A stretch of 64,000 nt of DNA from Halomonas citrativorans (GTDB lineage: Bacteria; Pseudomonadota; Gammaproteobacteria; Pseudomonadales; Halomonadaceae): NCBI RefSeq assembly GCF_900163645.1, contig NZ_FUKM01000061.1, positions 1 through 64,000 of the forward strand, given 5' to 3'. Both the position numbers and the translations under genes were made by a program. Under the pieces are notes generated by a model. That model was given only the letters and a program-made list of their open reading frames with translations, had not been told where the DNA came from and ran no database searches. This document shows positions 8,497 through 19,309 of the stretch, one piece after another (the stretch's first letter is position 1; every line of letters begins with the position of its first letter).

Positions 8497-10149
8497 TTAG
8501 ACCTGCGTAGCAGGCTTCACCGGGTCATAGTTGATGACGTCCTGATCGATCTGCGCGAAGTCGAACTTGCTGGAACTCATCAGGCTGACGCCGATACAAA
8601 CAATTGTGCTGACGCCGTAGGCCATTAATGAGGCCAGTAGCACCGTGTAGTCCCGCAGGAAGCCAACACAGAAGTAGGCCAGGACGAGGGCGCTGAGTGC
8701 GCCGACAATCAAGCCGACACGGCGACCGCAGAAGCCAAAGGCCATCAGGCCAAGCACCACACCACCGCCTACGGAGGCCAGTAACTCAAATAGCCCTGCC
8801 ATCAGACCGGCCATAGGCACCAGTTCAAATCGTGCGATGCAGAACATCACCAGGCCTGCGAGCACCGCTGAGGTAAACGCCGTATTGGTGACCCGGTTCC
8901 AGAAACAGCTGGCGATCACCGGGAATACAATTGCCCCCCACAGCGCACCCACGAAAACCAGCATGATCAGAATGTCCATGGAGAAACTGGCGAGAATCAC
9001 CCCAATCAGCGTCGCCACAATCATGGTCAGCCTGCCAATAAACAGCATCTTGGTCGGGTCGGGCTTGTTTTTAGCGATGTTCTTGCCATACACATCGGCC
9101 ATGACAATCGCAGACATGGCTGAAAGGTCCGAGTCAGCGGTCGAGGAGAGTGAGCCGATCACCAGAATAAAGAACAGTCCAATGAACACCGGCGAAAGAT
9201 ACATCGAGACCATCTGCGGGATCAGGTTGTTCATGTCGCCATTAATGGGCTCCATGCCGGTCATCAGCGCCATCAAGCCAATCATGCCCAAGCCGATAAC
9301 AATCGCACCGTAGCCAATGGTCGCGGTGATAAAGGTCGGTTTGATATGGTCTTCACGCACGGCAAACAGCCGCTGGGAGATAGTCTGGTTGCCAATCGCG
9401 TAGGCCAGCACCGCCACAAAGAAAGGTGCGCCCTGATTGAGGATGGCGTCCATCGAGAACAGGTTCGCTTGCTCTGGAGTGAGCAGACTCATGCCGTCCG
9501 ATAACGTTGCCGGCCCGCCGAGTGCGAACATCACTGCGGGGATGATTAGAATGGCAATGGCCATCATCGCCATCAGCTGGGCAAAGTCAGTAAGGACCGA
9601 AGCGCGGAACCCCGACCATAGGGTGTAGGACAGCACCCCAACGCCTGCGATCACCACCCCGGCTTGAAAGGAGAGTGGCGAGAGTACTGAGACCAGAGCG
9701 CCGGATGCGGTGAAGTTGACCATCAGGCTGATGATACTGCCCAGTATGTTGGAGGAGGCAAGAATCAACTGGCTGGAGGCGCCATGCCGGGCGTGAATCA
9801 GCTCACCCAGAGTGTGCGCATTGGGCGCCAGCTCGCGAAAGCGACGGCCAAAGGGATAGATAAACAGGATCATCAACGCGCCCCACAACCCGTAATGCAG
9901 GGGGCCTGAGATGCCATAGGTATAACCCGAGGTCGCAGCGGCGTAAAAAGAGGCAGCCCAGATCCAGGTGGCGGTCATACTGGCGGCGCCAAGGCCAAAG
10001 CCGATCTGATGGTTAGACACCATGAAGGCGTCGGTATTTTCCTTTTTCTCCTTGATCAGTAGGGTCAGCAGATAAGTGCCGCCGTAAAAGAACACCAGTA
10101 AAGCGAGGACCGTCAGGGTCGAGAATTGATAGAAGTTTTCGTTGTTCAT
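8497..10149 (-). CDS. Sodium:solute symporter (SSS family)
   Basis: A 550-residue integral membrane protein with about 13 helices. The SSS core is clear: YTYGISGPLHYGLWGALMI, the HTLGELIHARHG stretch, LSYTLWSGFRASVLTDFAQ, and IGSLSSTADSDLSAMSAIV, which corresponds to the sodium-site helix. It would import a small organic solute using the sodium gradient. It lies between a candidate small subunit (downstream) and tmm (upstream, 366 bases away, same strand), hinting at a methylamine or related osmolyte as substrate, but proline, acetate or betaine-like substrates are equally possible from sequence alone. Confidence 0.88.
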   Translation of the reverse strand: MNNENFYQFSTLTVLALLVFFYGGTYLLTLLIKEKKENTDAFMVSNHQIGFGLGAASMTATWIWAASFYAAATSGYTYGISGPLHYGLWGALMILFIYPFGRRFRELAPNAHTLGELIHARHGASSQLILASSNILGSIISLMVNFTASGALVSVLSPLSFQAGVVIAGVGVLSYTLWSGFRASVLTDFAQLMAMMAIAILIIPAVMFALGGPATLSDGMSLLTPEQANLFSMDAILNQGAPFFVAVLAYAIGNQTISQRLFAVREDHIKPTFITATIGYGAIVIGLGMIGLMALMTGMEPINGDMNNLIPQMVSMYLSPVFIGLFFILVIGSLSSTADSDLSAMSAIVMADVYGKNIAKNKPDPTKMLFIGRLTMIVATLIGVILASFSMDILIMLVFVGALWGAIVFPVIASCFWNRVTNTAFTSAVLAGLVMFCIARFELVPMAGLMAGLFELLASVGGGVVLGLMAFGFCGRRVGLIVGALSALVLAYFCVGFLRDYTVLLASLMAYGVSTIVCIGVSLMSSSKFDFAQIDQDVINYDPVKPATQV

Positions 10150-10515
10150 GGAATACCCATAGGCTTTGCAGCCCTAGCATCCTAAATAGCAACCAGCGTT
10201 CCGTTGTCGGAAGGGTCGCCACAGGACGTAAGCAAAAAACAGAACATCTTTCTAGGTATGTCTGTAGCGAGATGAGACTGCGGTTGGCAGTCTGGCCGTG
10301 CAAGCGTCAGGTGCTGAAAGCACCTTAAACCCTAAATAGGGGGGGCCTGGTCAACGTTTACCATGAAGCGTAATAGCGAACGCAACAACGCGATGGCAAG
10401 GTCGAACCGAAGAGCTACCTTACGCTTTTACACTCCAACAGTACAGGTTGACTTTCGCGCCGCTGTATGCTAGGTGAGGTGAAGCGCGAACATATCCGCC
10501 CCAGGTTGGCCCCAC
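10150..10515 (-). other. Leader region between tmm and symporter, with two hairpins
   Basis: No gene is seen in these 366 bases. Two stem-loops stand out: AGACTGC-GGTTG-GCAGTCT at 10275-10293 and AGGTGC-TGAAA-GCACCT at 10309-10325. They could form a structured 5' leader of the symporter message or end tmm transcription; neither has a T-run on the minus strand. I cannot match them to a known riboswitch. Confidence 0.4.
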
Positions 10516-12356
<1,841 letters not shown>

Positions 12357-12773
12357 ATGCTAAACCCGGTTATTCAGGAAGAACAGACCGGCTGCGGAAT
12401 TGCTTCTGTAGCGGCTATTCTGGGTAAAACCTACCCAGAGATGAAGGCCATTGCGAACGCGATGGGCATTGCCGCAGACGATGAATCGCTGTGGTCCGAT
12501 ACCCAGTATGTGCGCCAGATGCTGGCCCAAGCGGGTGTGGCTACCTCGCCGGATGAAACACCGTTTACTACGTGGCAGGCGCTACCGGCGCTGGCACTGC
12601 TGGCGATTAAATCCCATCAAAAGGAGGGCAAACACTTTTGGCACTGGGTGGTGTTTCAACGCATAAATGGTCAGTCTGTGGTGTTGGATTCCGCCAGCTA
12701 TTTGCCCGCCAATATCCGCACGGATTTTGACGATATGCATCCTGCCTGGTTTATTGAGGCCCTTAATCCATGA
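12357..12773 (+). CDS. Peptidase C39-like domain protein
   Basis: A 138-residue soluble protein with the papain-like C39 layout: QEEQTGCGIASVAAIL holds the Gln and Cys of the oxyanion hole and nucleophile, HWVVFQR the active-site His, and VLDSASY the Asp. It is a single domain with no ABC transporter attached, like many orphan C39-like proteins in proteobacteria; whether it cleaves peptides is unknown. Its stop overlaps the ATG of a truncated GNAT gene (ATGA), so they form one transcript. Confidence 0.75.
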   Translation: MLNPVIQEEQTGCGIASVAAILGKTYPEMKAIANAMGIAADDESLWSDTQYVRQMLAQAGVATSPDETPFTTWQALPALALLAIKSHQKEGKHFWHWVVFQRINGQSVVLDSASYLPANIRTDFDDMHPAWFIEALNP

Positions 12774-12907
12774 CTCAAGTGACGATAAATAACGCCACTC
12801 GCGCCGATTATCCTGCGCTTTTGGAAGTGTGGGAGGCCTCGGTTCGTGCAACCCACCATTTTCTGGCAGAGGGCGATCTGCTATTACTAGCTTGTGAGCG
12901 CATATAA
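12770..12907 (+). pseudogene. Truncated GNAT acetyltransferase (45 aa)
   Basis: Reads MTQVTINNATRADYPALLEV and continues WEASVRATHHFLAEGD, the N-terminus of a GNAT-family N-acetyltransferase, but stops after 45 codons, well before the acetyl-CoA binding motif. Normal members have about 140-150 residues. The break is followed within a few bases by a strong terminator, so a deletion seems to have joined the start of the gene to its own or a neighbour's end. ATGA overlap with the C39-like gene suggests a former two-gene operon. Confidence 0.7.
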
Positions 12908-12931
12908 AAAACGGCCCGTGGGCCGTTTTTT
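12906..12931 (+). terminator. Rho-independent terminator
   Basis: AAAAAACGGCC-CGTG-GGCCGTTTTTT: a G+C stem flanked by A and T runs, so it can act in both directions. It ends the C39/GNAT transcript and sits 35 bases from the 3' end of the convergent yghU gene. Confidence 0.85.
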
Positions 12932-12966
12932 ATACCGTGGCTAGCTGCTTGGCTAACCCTTATACG

Positions 12967-13827
12967 CTATAGCTTATCCTGGGTTTTATGCTCAAAATCG
13001 CTGGCATCGTGGCGTTCATGCAGCTGTTCGCTGGGCTCGCCAAACGTGCGGTTAACCATACGGCCCCGTTGTACGGCAGGGCGTGCATCAAGTTCTTCTG
13101 CCCAGCGGAGCATGTTTGTATACGTGTGCGCTTCCAGAAATTCAGCCGCTTCGTAAACGCGGTTTTTCACCAGGGCGCCATACCAGGGGTAAATCGCCAT
13201 ATCCGCAATGGTGTACTCATCGCCCGCCATATAGCGGTTATTGGCCAAATGGCGGTCAAGTACATCGAGCTGGCGCTTTACTTCCATGGTGTAACGGTCG
13301 ATAGGGTACTGGTACTTTTCAGGAGCGTAAGCGTAGAAGTGACCAAAGCCACCGCCGAGTATCGGGCCGCTGCCCATCTGCCAGAATAACCAGGAAAGGC
13401 ACTCGGTACGCTTGGCTGGGTCGGTGGGCAAGAAGGCGGAAAATTTTTCAGCCAAGTAGAGAAGAATAGCGCCTGACTCAAAAACGCGCTGAGGCGGGTT
13501 AGTGCTATGGTCCATCAATGCGGGGATTTTGGAGTTGGGATTAACGTCTACAAATCCGCTGCCGAACTGGTCGCCTTCACCGATTTGGATCAAGTAAGCG
13601 TCATACTCAGCGGCTTCGATGCCTTTTGCTAATAGCTCCTCAAGCATGATGGTCACTTTAACGCCATTGGGGGTGGCCAATGAGTAGAGCTGAAGCGGGT
13701 GTTTACCAACGGGCAGCGCTTTATCGTGAGTAGGCCCTGCGATAGGACGGTTAATGTTGGCAAATTTACCGCCATTGCCCGGTTCCCATTTCCAAACGCG
13801 CGGTGGGGTGTAAGACGTATCGCTCAT
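12967..13827 (-). CDS. yghU: Glutathione-dependent disulfide-bond oxidoreductase YghU
   Basis: A 286-residue GST-superfamily enzyme close to E. coli YghU (288 residues). Shared stretches include GGKFANINRPIAGPTHDKALP, HPLQLYSLATPNGVKVTIMLEE, FESGAILLYLAEKF and the C-terminal QLHERHDASDFE. The enzyme holds two glutathiones and reduces disulfides or hydroperoxides in the cytoplasm. Two consecutive ATGs exist; the second (13827) has better spacing to GAGG. It converges on the terminator at 12906. Confidence 0.93.
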   Translation of the reverse strand: MSDTSYTPPRVWKWEPGNGGKFANINRPIAGPTHDKALPVGKHPLQLYSLATPNGVKVTIMLEELLAKGIEAAEYDAYLIQIGEGDQFGSGFVDVNPNSKIPALMDHSTNPPQRVFESGAILLYLAEKFSAFLPTDPAKRTECLSWLFWQMGSGPILGGGFGHFYAYAPEKYQYPIDRYTMEVKRQLDVLDRHLANNRYMAGDEYTIADMAIYPWYGALVKNRVYEAAEFLEAHTYTNMLRWAEELDARPAVQRGRMVNRTFGEPSEQLHERHDASDFEHKTQDKL

Positions 13828-13985
13828 CATAGCCTCGCTGTGTCGTGTCGCGGGCAGCGCCCGGTGGTAAAAATAATCAATTCAAACGCGATAGGTACTC
13901 TATGAGGGTAGTAAAACGCAGGTACAAGGGGCGAGAATAATTAGCTGTGTAATAAAATGACTGATAAGTAACCAGGGAGGCAATC

Positions 13986-14681
13986 ATGCAAACCATTGGG
14001 GTGTTGGGCGGAATGAGCTGGGAATCCACGCAAAGCTATTATCGCGCCTTGAACGAGGGCGTAAAACACGCGCTGGGCGGTCTCCACTCGGCCAAAATTG
14101 CCATGGTGAGTGTCGATTTTGCTGAGATTGAGGCGCTGCAAAAGCAGGGCGATTGGGAAACCGCTGGAAAAATCCTTGCTGAGGCGGCGCACAATATTGA
14201 GCGGGCAGGCGCTGACTTTTTACTGTTGGCCACCAATACCATGCATAAAGTGGCACCCGCTATTGAGCAAGCTATCAACATTCCGCTGTTACACATCGCT
14301 GATGCGACCGCCGAACAGCTACGAAAGGATGGTATAACGCGTGTTGGCTTGTTGGGAACGCGCTTTACGATGGAGCAGGATTTCTACAAGGCGCGTTTGC
14401 GGGATACATTTGGCATTGAGGTCGTGGTGCCAGAGGAGGAGCAACGTGAGACGGTTCATCGCATTATTTTCGATGAGCTATGCCAAGGGAAGATCAACGA
14501 TGACTCCCGTGAGCACTATCTGAAGGTGATTGCCAGCCTGCATCAACAGGGTGCTCAGGCGGTCATTCTAGGCTGTACAGAAATTGCCTTATTGGTAGAG
14601 CAAGCACATACCGCTGTGCCGCTTTACGATACCACTGCCCTGCATGCAAGCGGAGCAGTGGAGCGTGCGCTTAATAATTAA
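13986..14681 (+). CDS. Aspartate/glutamate racemase family protein (YgeA-like)
   Basis: A 231-residue cytosolic racemase similar to E. coli YgeA throughout: IGVLGGMSWEST at the start, GLHSAKIAMVSVDFAEIE, LLGTRFTMEQDFY and GCTEIALLV. The catalytic pair expected for that group is Thr83/Cys197; both are present at exactly those positions (ATNTMH and LGCTEI), so an active enzyme is likely. It interconverts L- and D- forms of acidic amino acids or a related substrate. GGGAGG precedes the ATG. No functional partner lies next to it. Confidence 0.9.
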   Translation: MQTIGVLGGMSWESTQSYYRALNEGVKHALGGLHSAKIAMVSVDFAEIEALQKQGDWETAGKILAEAAHNIERAGADFLLLATNTMHKVAPAIEQAINIPLLHIADATAEQLRKDGITRVGLLGTRFTMEQDFYKARLRDTFGIEVVVPEEEQRETVHRIIFDELCQGKINDDSREHYLKVIASLHQQGAQAVILGCTEIALLVEQAHTAVPLYDTTALHASGAVERALNN

Positions 14682-14702
14682 CGGGTGATTAACGCTAAAA
14701 CG

Positions 14703-15128
14703 TTAAGCAAGCGTTAGGGTAACGTCGATATTGCCACGGGTAGCGTTGGAGTAAGGGCATACGACATGGGCCTTGTCGACCAGGTCCTGAGCGATGCTCT
14801 TATCAATGCCGGGCAGGCTGATTTTTAGCTCGACTTCGATACCAAAACCGGTAGGAATGGCACCAATACCTACGTTGCCTTCAATGGAGGTATCCTGGGG
14901 AAGCGTTACTTTTTCCTGGCTGGCAACGTGTTTTAGAGCGCCTAAAAAGCATGCAGAGTAACCCGCCGCAAACAGCTGCTCCGGGTTGGTACCCTCACCG
15001 CCTGCTCCGCCCAGCTCCTTGGGAGTGCTGAGTTTGACATCCAGTGCGCCATCAGACGACTTGGCACTGCCTTCACGGCCACCGGTCGCGTGGGCATGGG
15101 CGCGGTAAGCAATTTTTTCGATAGACAT
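14703..15128 (-). CDS. ohr: Organic hydroperoxide resistance protein
   Basis: A 141-residue Ohr-type thiol peroxidase of the Ohr/OsmC fold that reduces lipid and organic hydroperoxides using lipoylated partners. Both catalytic cysteines are present: C60 in [12 protein letters not shown] and C124 in [12 protein letters not shown]. Length and motifs separate it from the OsmC branch. GGAAA stands before the ATG. The regulator ohrR lies just upstream on the same strand, 107 bases away. Confidence 0.95.
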   Translation of the reverse strand: MSIEKIAYRAHAHATGGREGSAKSSDGALDVKLSTPKELGGAGGEGTNPEQLFAAGYSACFLGALKHVASQEKVTLPQDTSIEGNVGIGAIPTGFGIEVELKISLPGIDKSIAQDLVDKAHVVCPYSNATRGNIDVTLTLA

Positions 15129-15235
15129 AGCAGTTTCCTTTTTGGGACGAGTAATAGGTACGTCTTTTAATTTAGTCCGGCTTTATTTTGCGCGCAAGGT
15201 AATTCGTAATAAACCTGTTTAAACATTCCTAAACT

Positions 15236-15700
15236 TTACTCGGTTTTTTGAAGATTCGTGCGTAGCTGTACCAGCTCTTGTTTCAGGTGGTTGAGTGCTT
15301 CGATGGATTTCTCGCTGGCACTGACAACGCAGTCAGGAATCTGGCGTGCTTCTTCACGCAGATCACACCCTTTTCCGGTCAGAAACAACTCAACAATACG
15401 CTCATCCTGACGGCTACGTTGGCGAACCAACAACTGGTCAGCTTCCAGGCGCTTAAGAAGCGGCGTTAACGAGCCGGGGTCCGTAAGTAAGCGTTTGCTT
15501 AATGTGCCTACCGTAATGCCGTCCTGCTGCCATAAAACCAGCATCGCCAAATATTGCGGGTAAGTAAGGCCCAGTCCTTTAAGAAGCGGTTTATAAAGTT
15601 TTGTCATTGCGAGTGACGTGGAATACAGCGCAAAACAGAGCTGATGATCAAGCTCCAGCTCACTGCACGGCTCTAGCCTACAAGGTTCTAACGCGGGCAT
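15236..15700 (-). CDS. ohrR: MarR-family organic peroxide sensor
   Basis: A 154-residue winged-helix repressor. The redox-sensing cysteine is at residue 22 in LDHQLCFALYS, the same context as in known OhrR proteins, followed by LTYPQYLAMLVLW, the helix-turn-helix VGTLSKRLLTDPGSLTPLLKRLE and the wing RSRQDERIVELFLT. Oxidation of the Cys releases DNA and switches on ohr. Two further cysteines near the N-terminus (7 and 12) are not part of the usual motif. The intergenic space to ohr is AT-rich, but no clean operator palindrome could be picked out. Confidence 0.92.
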   Translation of the reverse strand: MPALEPCRLEPCSELELDHQLCFALYSTSLAMTKLYKPLLKGLGLTYPQYLAMLVLWQQDGITVGTLSKRLLTDPGSLTPLLKRLEADQLLVRQRSRQDERIVELFLTGKGCDLREEARQIPDCVVSASEKSIEALNHLKQELVQLRTNLQKTE

Positions 15701-15792
15701 GTCGGCTCCCTACTTGATGCAATGCGTTAATGTAGCGTGTCATACGTTCGCTTACCAGCGCTAGACGTTGGTTGTAAAAGGGCGGTTTTGCT

Positions 15793-15820
15793 TTGACACG
15801 CTTGTGCTGGGTCTTTTAAT
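15793..15820 (+). promoter_or_regulatory. gntK promoter
   Basis: TTGACA (15793-15798), 16 bases, TTTAAT (15815-15820): a good sigma-70 promoter. Its transcription start would fall close to the GntR operator at 15832, about 110 bases before gntK. Confidence 0.6.
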
Positions 15821-15831
15821 CTTTAAGCAAT

Positions 15832-15845
15832 TGTTACCGGTAACA
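15832..15845. promoter_or_regulatory. GntR operator
   Basis: TGTTACC-GGTAACA is a perfect 14-base palindrome that fits the known enterobacterial GntR site (TGTTA-N4-TAACA core). It lies immediately downstream of the -10 box, a position suited to repression, and the gene for the GntR homologue is second in this operon. Confidence 0.75.
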
Positions 15846-15956
15846 GTGCGGTATTCAGGCTGTAGATATCCATTCAATCCACACCCTGCCAGTCATCCTG
15901 ACAACAATGGTGGTGTGCCCTCGCAAATCAGGCCTTAAGCTCGGAGAATTTATCTA

Positions 15957-16487
15957 ATGAACCCTACTTCTTATCGTATTTTGGTGATGGGTGCCTCCGG
16001 CTGCGGAAAATCCCACATTGGCCAGCAGCTGGCAGCCGCCATGAATGCTACGTTTATTGACGGTGATGATTATCACCCGCCTGCTAACGTAGCCAAAATG
16101 GCGGGTGGAACGCCGCTTAATGATGATGATCGTCAGGAGTGGCTTGAGAAGCTGTCGTCACTGTTTGCTCACTACCAGGCCCGGAATGAAACGGCGGTGA
16201 TTGCGTGTTCGGGATTAAAGCGGCGTTATCGGGATTGTTTGCGCAAGGGCGATTCAGCGTTGCAAATTCTGTACCTGGAAGGGAGCGCTGAGCTATTGCG
16301 TGAGCGCCTGGCCACCAGAGAAGGGCACTTCTTTAAAGGAGATAACATGCTGGCCAGCCAGCTTGCCGATTTACAACCGCCGGGTGATGATGAGGCCGTT
16401 AGCCTGTCCATTGCGCTCTCACCAGAGGAGATTGTGAGCCGATTTACTGGCACACTCAATGTGCGGCTACCTTCGCCATCCAGCTAA
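15957..16487 (+). CDS. gntK: Gluconokinase
   Basis: A 176-residue P-loop kinase that phosphorylates gluconate to 6-phosphogluconate in the cytoplasm. Walker A is GASGCGKS (residues 12-19); FIDGDDYHPPANVAKMAGGTPLNDDDR is the sugar-binding region typical of GntK, and LKRRYRDCLR and REGHFF complete the pattern. Start chosen at the ATG with GGAG upstream. The gntR gene follows 26 bases later. No gluconate permease or Entner-Doudoroff gene is in the window. Confidence 0.94.
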   Translation: MNPTSYRILVMGASGCGKSHIGQQLAAAMNATFIDGDDYHPPANVAKMAGGTPLNDDDRQEWLEKLSSLFAHYQARNETAVIACSGLKRRYRDCLRKGDSALQILYLEGSAELLRERLATREGHFFKGDNMLASQLADLQPPGDDEAVSLSIALSPEEIVSRFTGTLNVRLPSPSS

Positions 16488-16513
16488 TCGTTGTTATAGA
16501 GGCAGTATCCCGT

Positions 16514-17509
16514 TTGAAGAAAAAACGCCCAACGCTACAAACTATTGCTGACCAGGTCGGGGCAACCAAAATGACGGTGAGTCGTTGCCTAAGAGACCCG
16601 GAAACTGTTTCAGAAGGCTTGCGCGAGCGTATTCTTAGCGTGGCCGAGCAGGTCGGCTATATTCCCAACCGAGCGCCGGATCTACTTTCGCGTGCTACCA
16701 GCCACTCTATTGGCGTACTGGTTCCTTCGCTGACGAACCAGGTCTTTGCTGATGTCATCGTGGGAATTGAGAAACGAACCGAGCCTGCCGGTTATCATCT
16801 TATGCTGTCTCACTATGGGTATAGCCCGGCCGTTGAAGAGCGAAGCTTGGCATCGGTGCTTTCTTACAACGTAGATGGGGTGATTCTTTCGGACCATCAT
16901 CACACTCCCCGCACGTTGCGAATGCTGGAAACCGCTGGTATTCCTGTGGTGGAAATCATGGATACTCATCATAAGCCGCTGCAGCAGGCGGTAGGCTACG
17001 ACAACGTCGCCGCGGCGTTTGATATGGTGAGTGAAATGATTCGCCATGGTCGGCAGCAGATTATTTATCTGGCTGTGCGGCTGGATGAGCGCACTCTGCA
17101 ACGTGAGCAGGGCTACCGGCAGGCGATGGAGCAGCACGGTCTAACACCGGTAACGCTGCATAGCAGCCAACGCTCCTCTTACAGCGTGGGGGCAGCGCTT
17201 CTAGAGCAAATTTTAAACGACTACCCTCATACGGATGGCATCTTCTGCACCAACGATGACGTGGCCGTTGGGGCGTATTTTGAGTGTCAGCGCCGTGGTA
17301 TTAACGTGCCTGGGCAGATGGCGATTGCGGGTTTCCACGGTCACGACGTGGGGCAGGCAATGACGCCAAAGCTTGCTAGTGTCATCACGCCACGCCAAGC
17401 CATTGGCGAGGCTGCCGCGCAAGCACTGCTGGCCAGGATTCAGGGCGAAGCGGTGGCTGATCATACGGTCGACTTGGGCTATCGCATAGAGACAGGCGCC
17501 ACGCTATAG
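16514..17509 (+). CDS. gntR: LacI-family gluconate repressor GntR
   Basis: A 331-residue repressor closely like E. coli GntR from the first residues (MKKKRP.LQTIADQVGATKM) through the periplasmic-binding-protein-like core (ATSHSIGVLVPSLTNQVFA, GIFCTNDDVAVGA, GFHGHDVGQ). The start is a TTG at 16514, unusual but fixed by the alignment; GAGGCAG precedes it. It should repress gntK and itself through the palindrome at 15832 and be released by gluconate or its phosphate. Confidence 0.93.
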   Translation: MKKKRPTLQTIADQVGATKMTVSRCLRDPETVSEGLRERILSVAEQVGYIPNRAPDLLSRATSHSIGVLVPSLTNQVFADVIVGIEKRTEPAGYHLMLSHYGYSPAVEERSLASVLSYNVDGVILSDHHHTPRTLRMLETAGIPVVEIMDTHHKPLQQAVGYDNVAAAFDMVSEMIRHGRQQIIYLAVRLDERTLQREQGYRQAMEQHGLTPVTLHSSQRSSYSVGAALLEQILNDYPHTDGIFCTNDDVAVGAYFECQRRGINVPGQMAIAGFHGHDVGQAMTPKLASVITPRQAIGEAAAQALLARIQGEAVADHTVDLGYRIETGATL

Positions 17510-17601
17510 CAGGTTTTCATCGGGCTATTAAAGAGAAGCCGCACTGGTGATAAGTGCGCTTGCTGGTTAGAGTAACCATTTTCGTTTGTATCGAGGCTAT
17601 C

Positions 17602-18450
17602 GTGCATATCTCCGAGCTCAATATTTATCCGGTCAAATCTTTAAAGGGTATCAGCCTTACCCGCAGTGAACTGCTGCCCACCGGCCTTGCATGGGACCGC
17701 CGCTGGATGCTGGTTGATACGCAGCAGCGCTTTGTGACTCAACGCCAGCGGCCTGCGTTAGCCACGGTAGAAGTGGCCTTAACCACCGACGCCTTGGTAC
17801 TTTCGCACCCCAATGTTGAGCCACTTTCGATACCGCTTGCAGAACCGAGCGGCAACCTGCGTATCGTTCAGGTCTGGAATGATCACTGTAAGGCGTGGCC
17901 TGAAAGCAGCGACGTTTCAAGCTGGCTGGAAGCTGCTTTAGGTGAACAGGGCAGTGGCCTGAGCCTGGTCCGTTTCGACACGCAGTTTAAACGTCCGATA
18001 GAAACGGAGTTTTTAAACGGGGATGACGCCGACACGCTTTTTGCTGATGGTTACCCCTTTCTGATTGCTTCAACCGGCTCTCTCAATGCGCTCAACCGTG
18101 CCCTTGAGGAGAGTGGTTGTCAGGCTATTCCCATGAACCGTTTTCGGCCCAATATTGTGGTCGAAACCGACAAGCCATGGGCTGAAGATGGTTGGCAAGC
18201 GCTACAGGCTAGTAATGGAGCATTTGAACTTATTCTGCGAAAACCGTGTAAACGCTGCAAAATTACCACGGTAGACCAGCAAACGGCCCAGATACCTGAG
18301 CCTGCCGAGCCGCTTAAAACGTTAATAGGCCTGAATACCCAGCCTGAATTAAAAGGCGCTTATTTTGGACAGAACGCGACGCTGCATCGTGGTGAAGGAA
18401 GCATTATTCGCGTGGGGGATACGCTGGTGGCTGAGGCGCGTGGCGCTTGA
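17602..18450 (+). CDS. MOSC domain-containing protein (YcbX-like)
   Basis: A 282-residue protein with an N-terminal MOSC beta-barrel (ISELNIYPVKSLKGISL, WDRRWMLVD, FVTQRQRP) and the MOSC domain with the molybdenum cofactor Cys in RKPCKRCKI. YcbX-type proteins reduce N-hydroxylated compounds with a flavodoxin/ferredoxin partner. It lacks the C-terminal ferredoxin domain of E. coli YcbX. GTG 17602 has GAGG five bases upstream and starts the conserved region; the longer frame adds 16 unrelated residues. Its last 47 bases overlap the 3' end of the convergent EamA gene. Confidence 0.88.
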   Translation: MHISELNIYPVKSLKGISLTRSELLPTGLAWDRRWMLVDTQQRFVTQRQRPALATVEVALTTDALVLSHPNVEPLSIPLAEPSGNLRIVQVWNDHCKAWPESSDVSSWLEAALGEQGSGLSLVRFDTQFKRPIETEFLNGDDADTLFADGYPFLIASTGSLNALNRALEESGCQAIPMNRFRPNIVVETDKPWAEDGWQALQASNGAFELILRKPCKRCKITTVDQQTAQIPEPAEPLKTLIGLNTQPELKGAYFGQNATLHRGEGSIIRVGDTLVAEARGA

Positions 18451-19309
18451 GCCGCAGCAGTCGGGTGGCCACAGCCGTGCCGAGCAGGGTAATTACCATG
18501 CCTATAGCGATCTGAAGGCTAAGCGTCTCACCCAGGAGTAAATAGCCCCACAGCAGGGCGCTAACGGGTACCAGGAATGTAACGGTTGAGGCGGCCGTGG
18601 CACCTGCGCTGGCTAACAAACCAAAATAGAGTAAAAAAGCCAGCGTAGTGCTGAATACAGCAAGTGCTATGGCGTTGCCCCAGGCAAGCGAGCTAATCGG
18701 CTCGCTGGGCCAAAGTAAAATGCCGGGGATAAGGAGCACCAGGGCTGACATTGCGCAGCTGCCTGCGGCAAGTACCCGAGGCGGCAAATGGCCCAAACGT
18801 GTTTTGGAGTAGTTGCCCGCCATGCCGTAGCAAAAGGTTGCCCCTAATACGGCAATGATAAACCAGCCATCGCCGCCCAAGGCAAAGCCCAGCCTATTAG
18901 CAGAAAGCACATAGACTCCCGCCAAGGCAAGCGCCAGCCCTAAATACTGTTGGCGCTGTATAGGCGTGGCAAAGAACAGCGCGCCTAATAGAGCCGTAAA
19001 AATGGGCGTGGTGGCGTTAATCAACGAGGTAAAACCAGCCTCCAGCCGTGTTGTTGCCAGCGCCAGCAGCGAAAACGGCAGCACATGGTTCATGATGCCT
19101 AGTAATAGCAACGGCCCTTTATGCTGCCAAATAAGCCGCAAATAGTGAACGCTGAGCAGCAGCGGGATAAGCAACAGCGCCCCAACGCCCATGCGCACTA
19201 AAACAAGCGGGATAGCGCCAAACTCCGGCGATGCAACGCGCATGAAAATAAACGACAGGCCCCAAAGTGAGGAGAGTATGACCAGGCGCAGCGCATCCGC
19301 TGATGACAT
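18404..19309 (-). CDS. EamA/DMT-family transporter
   Basis: A 301-residue membrane protein with ten hydrophobic segments in two EamA repeats (LWGLSFIFMRVA near the start, PIFTALLGALFF, then FGLLASAGATAASTVTFLVPVSALLWGYLLLGE). Such proteins export amino acids or other metabolites. The 339-codon frame has a polar, unlike N-terminus; ATG 19309 with AAGGAC before it starts the first helix. Overlaps the MOSC gene tail to tail. Substrate unknown. Confidence 0.85.
   Translation of the reverse strand: MSSADALRLVILSSLWGLSFIFMRVASPEFGAIPLVLVRMGVGALLLIPLLLSVHYLRLIWQHKGPLLLLGIMNHVLPFSLLALATTRLEAGFTSLINATTPIFTALLGALFFATPIQRQQYLGLALALAGVYVLSANRLGFALGGDGWFIIAVLGATFCYGMAGNYSKTRLGHLPPRVLAAGSCAMSALVLLIPGILLWPSEPISSLAWGNAIALAVFSTTLAFLLYFGLLASAGATAASTVTFLVPVSALLWGYLLLGETLSLQIAIGMVITLLGTAVATRLLRLKRHAPQPPAYPPRE

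Noticed and set aside
8300-8500. 66-codon plus-strand frame near the symporter
   Set aside because: Antisense to the 43-aa small subunit, which has a better start, helix and context.
13986-14681. Loss of the first catalytic Cys in the racemase (ATNTMH instead of CTNTMH)
   Set aside because: In the YgeA group the acting residues are Thr83 and Cys197, and both are kept, so this is not a defect.
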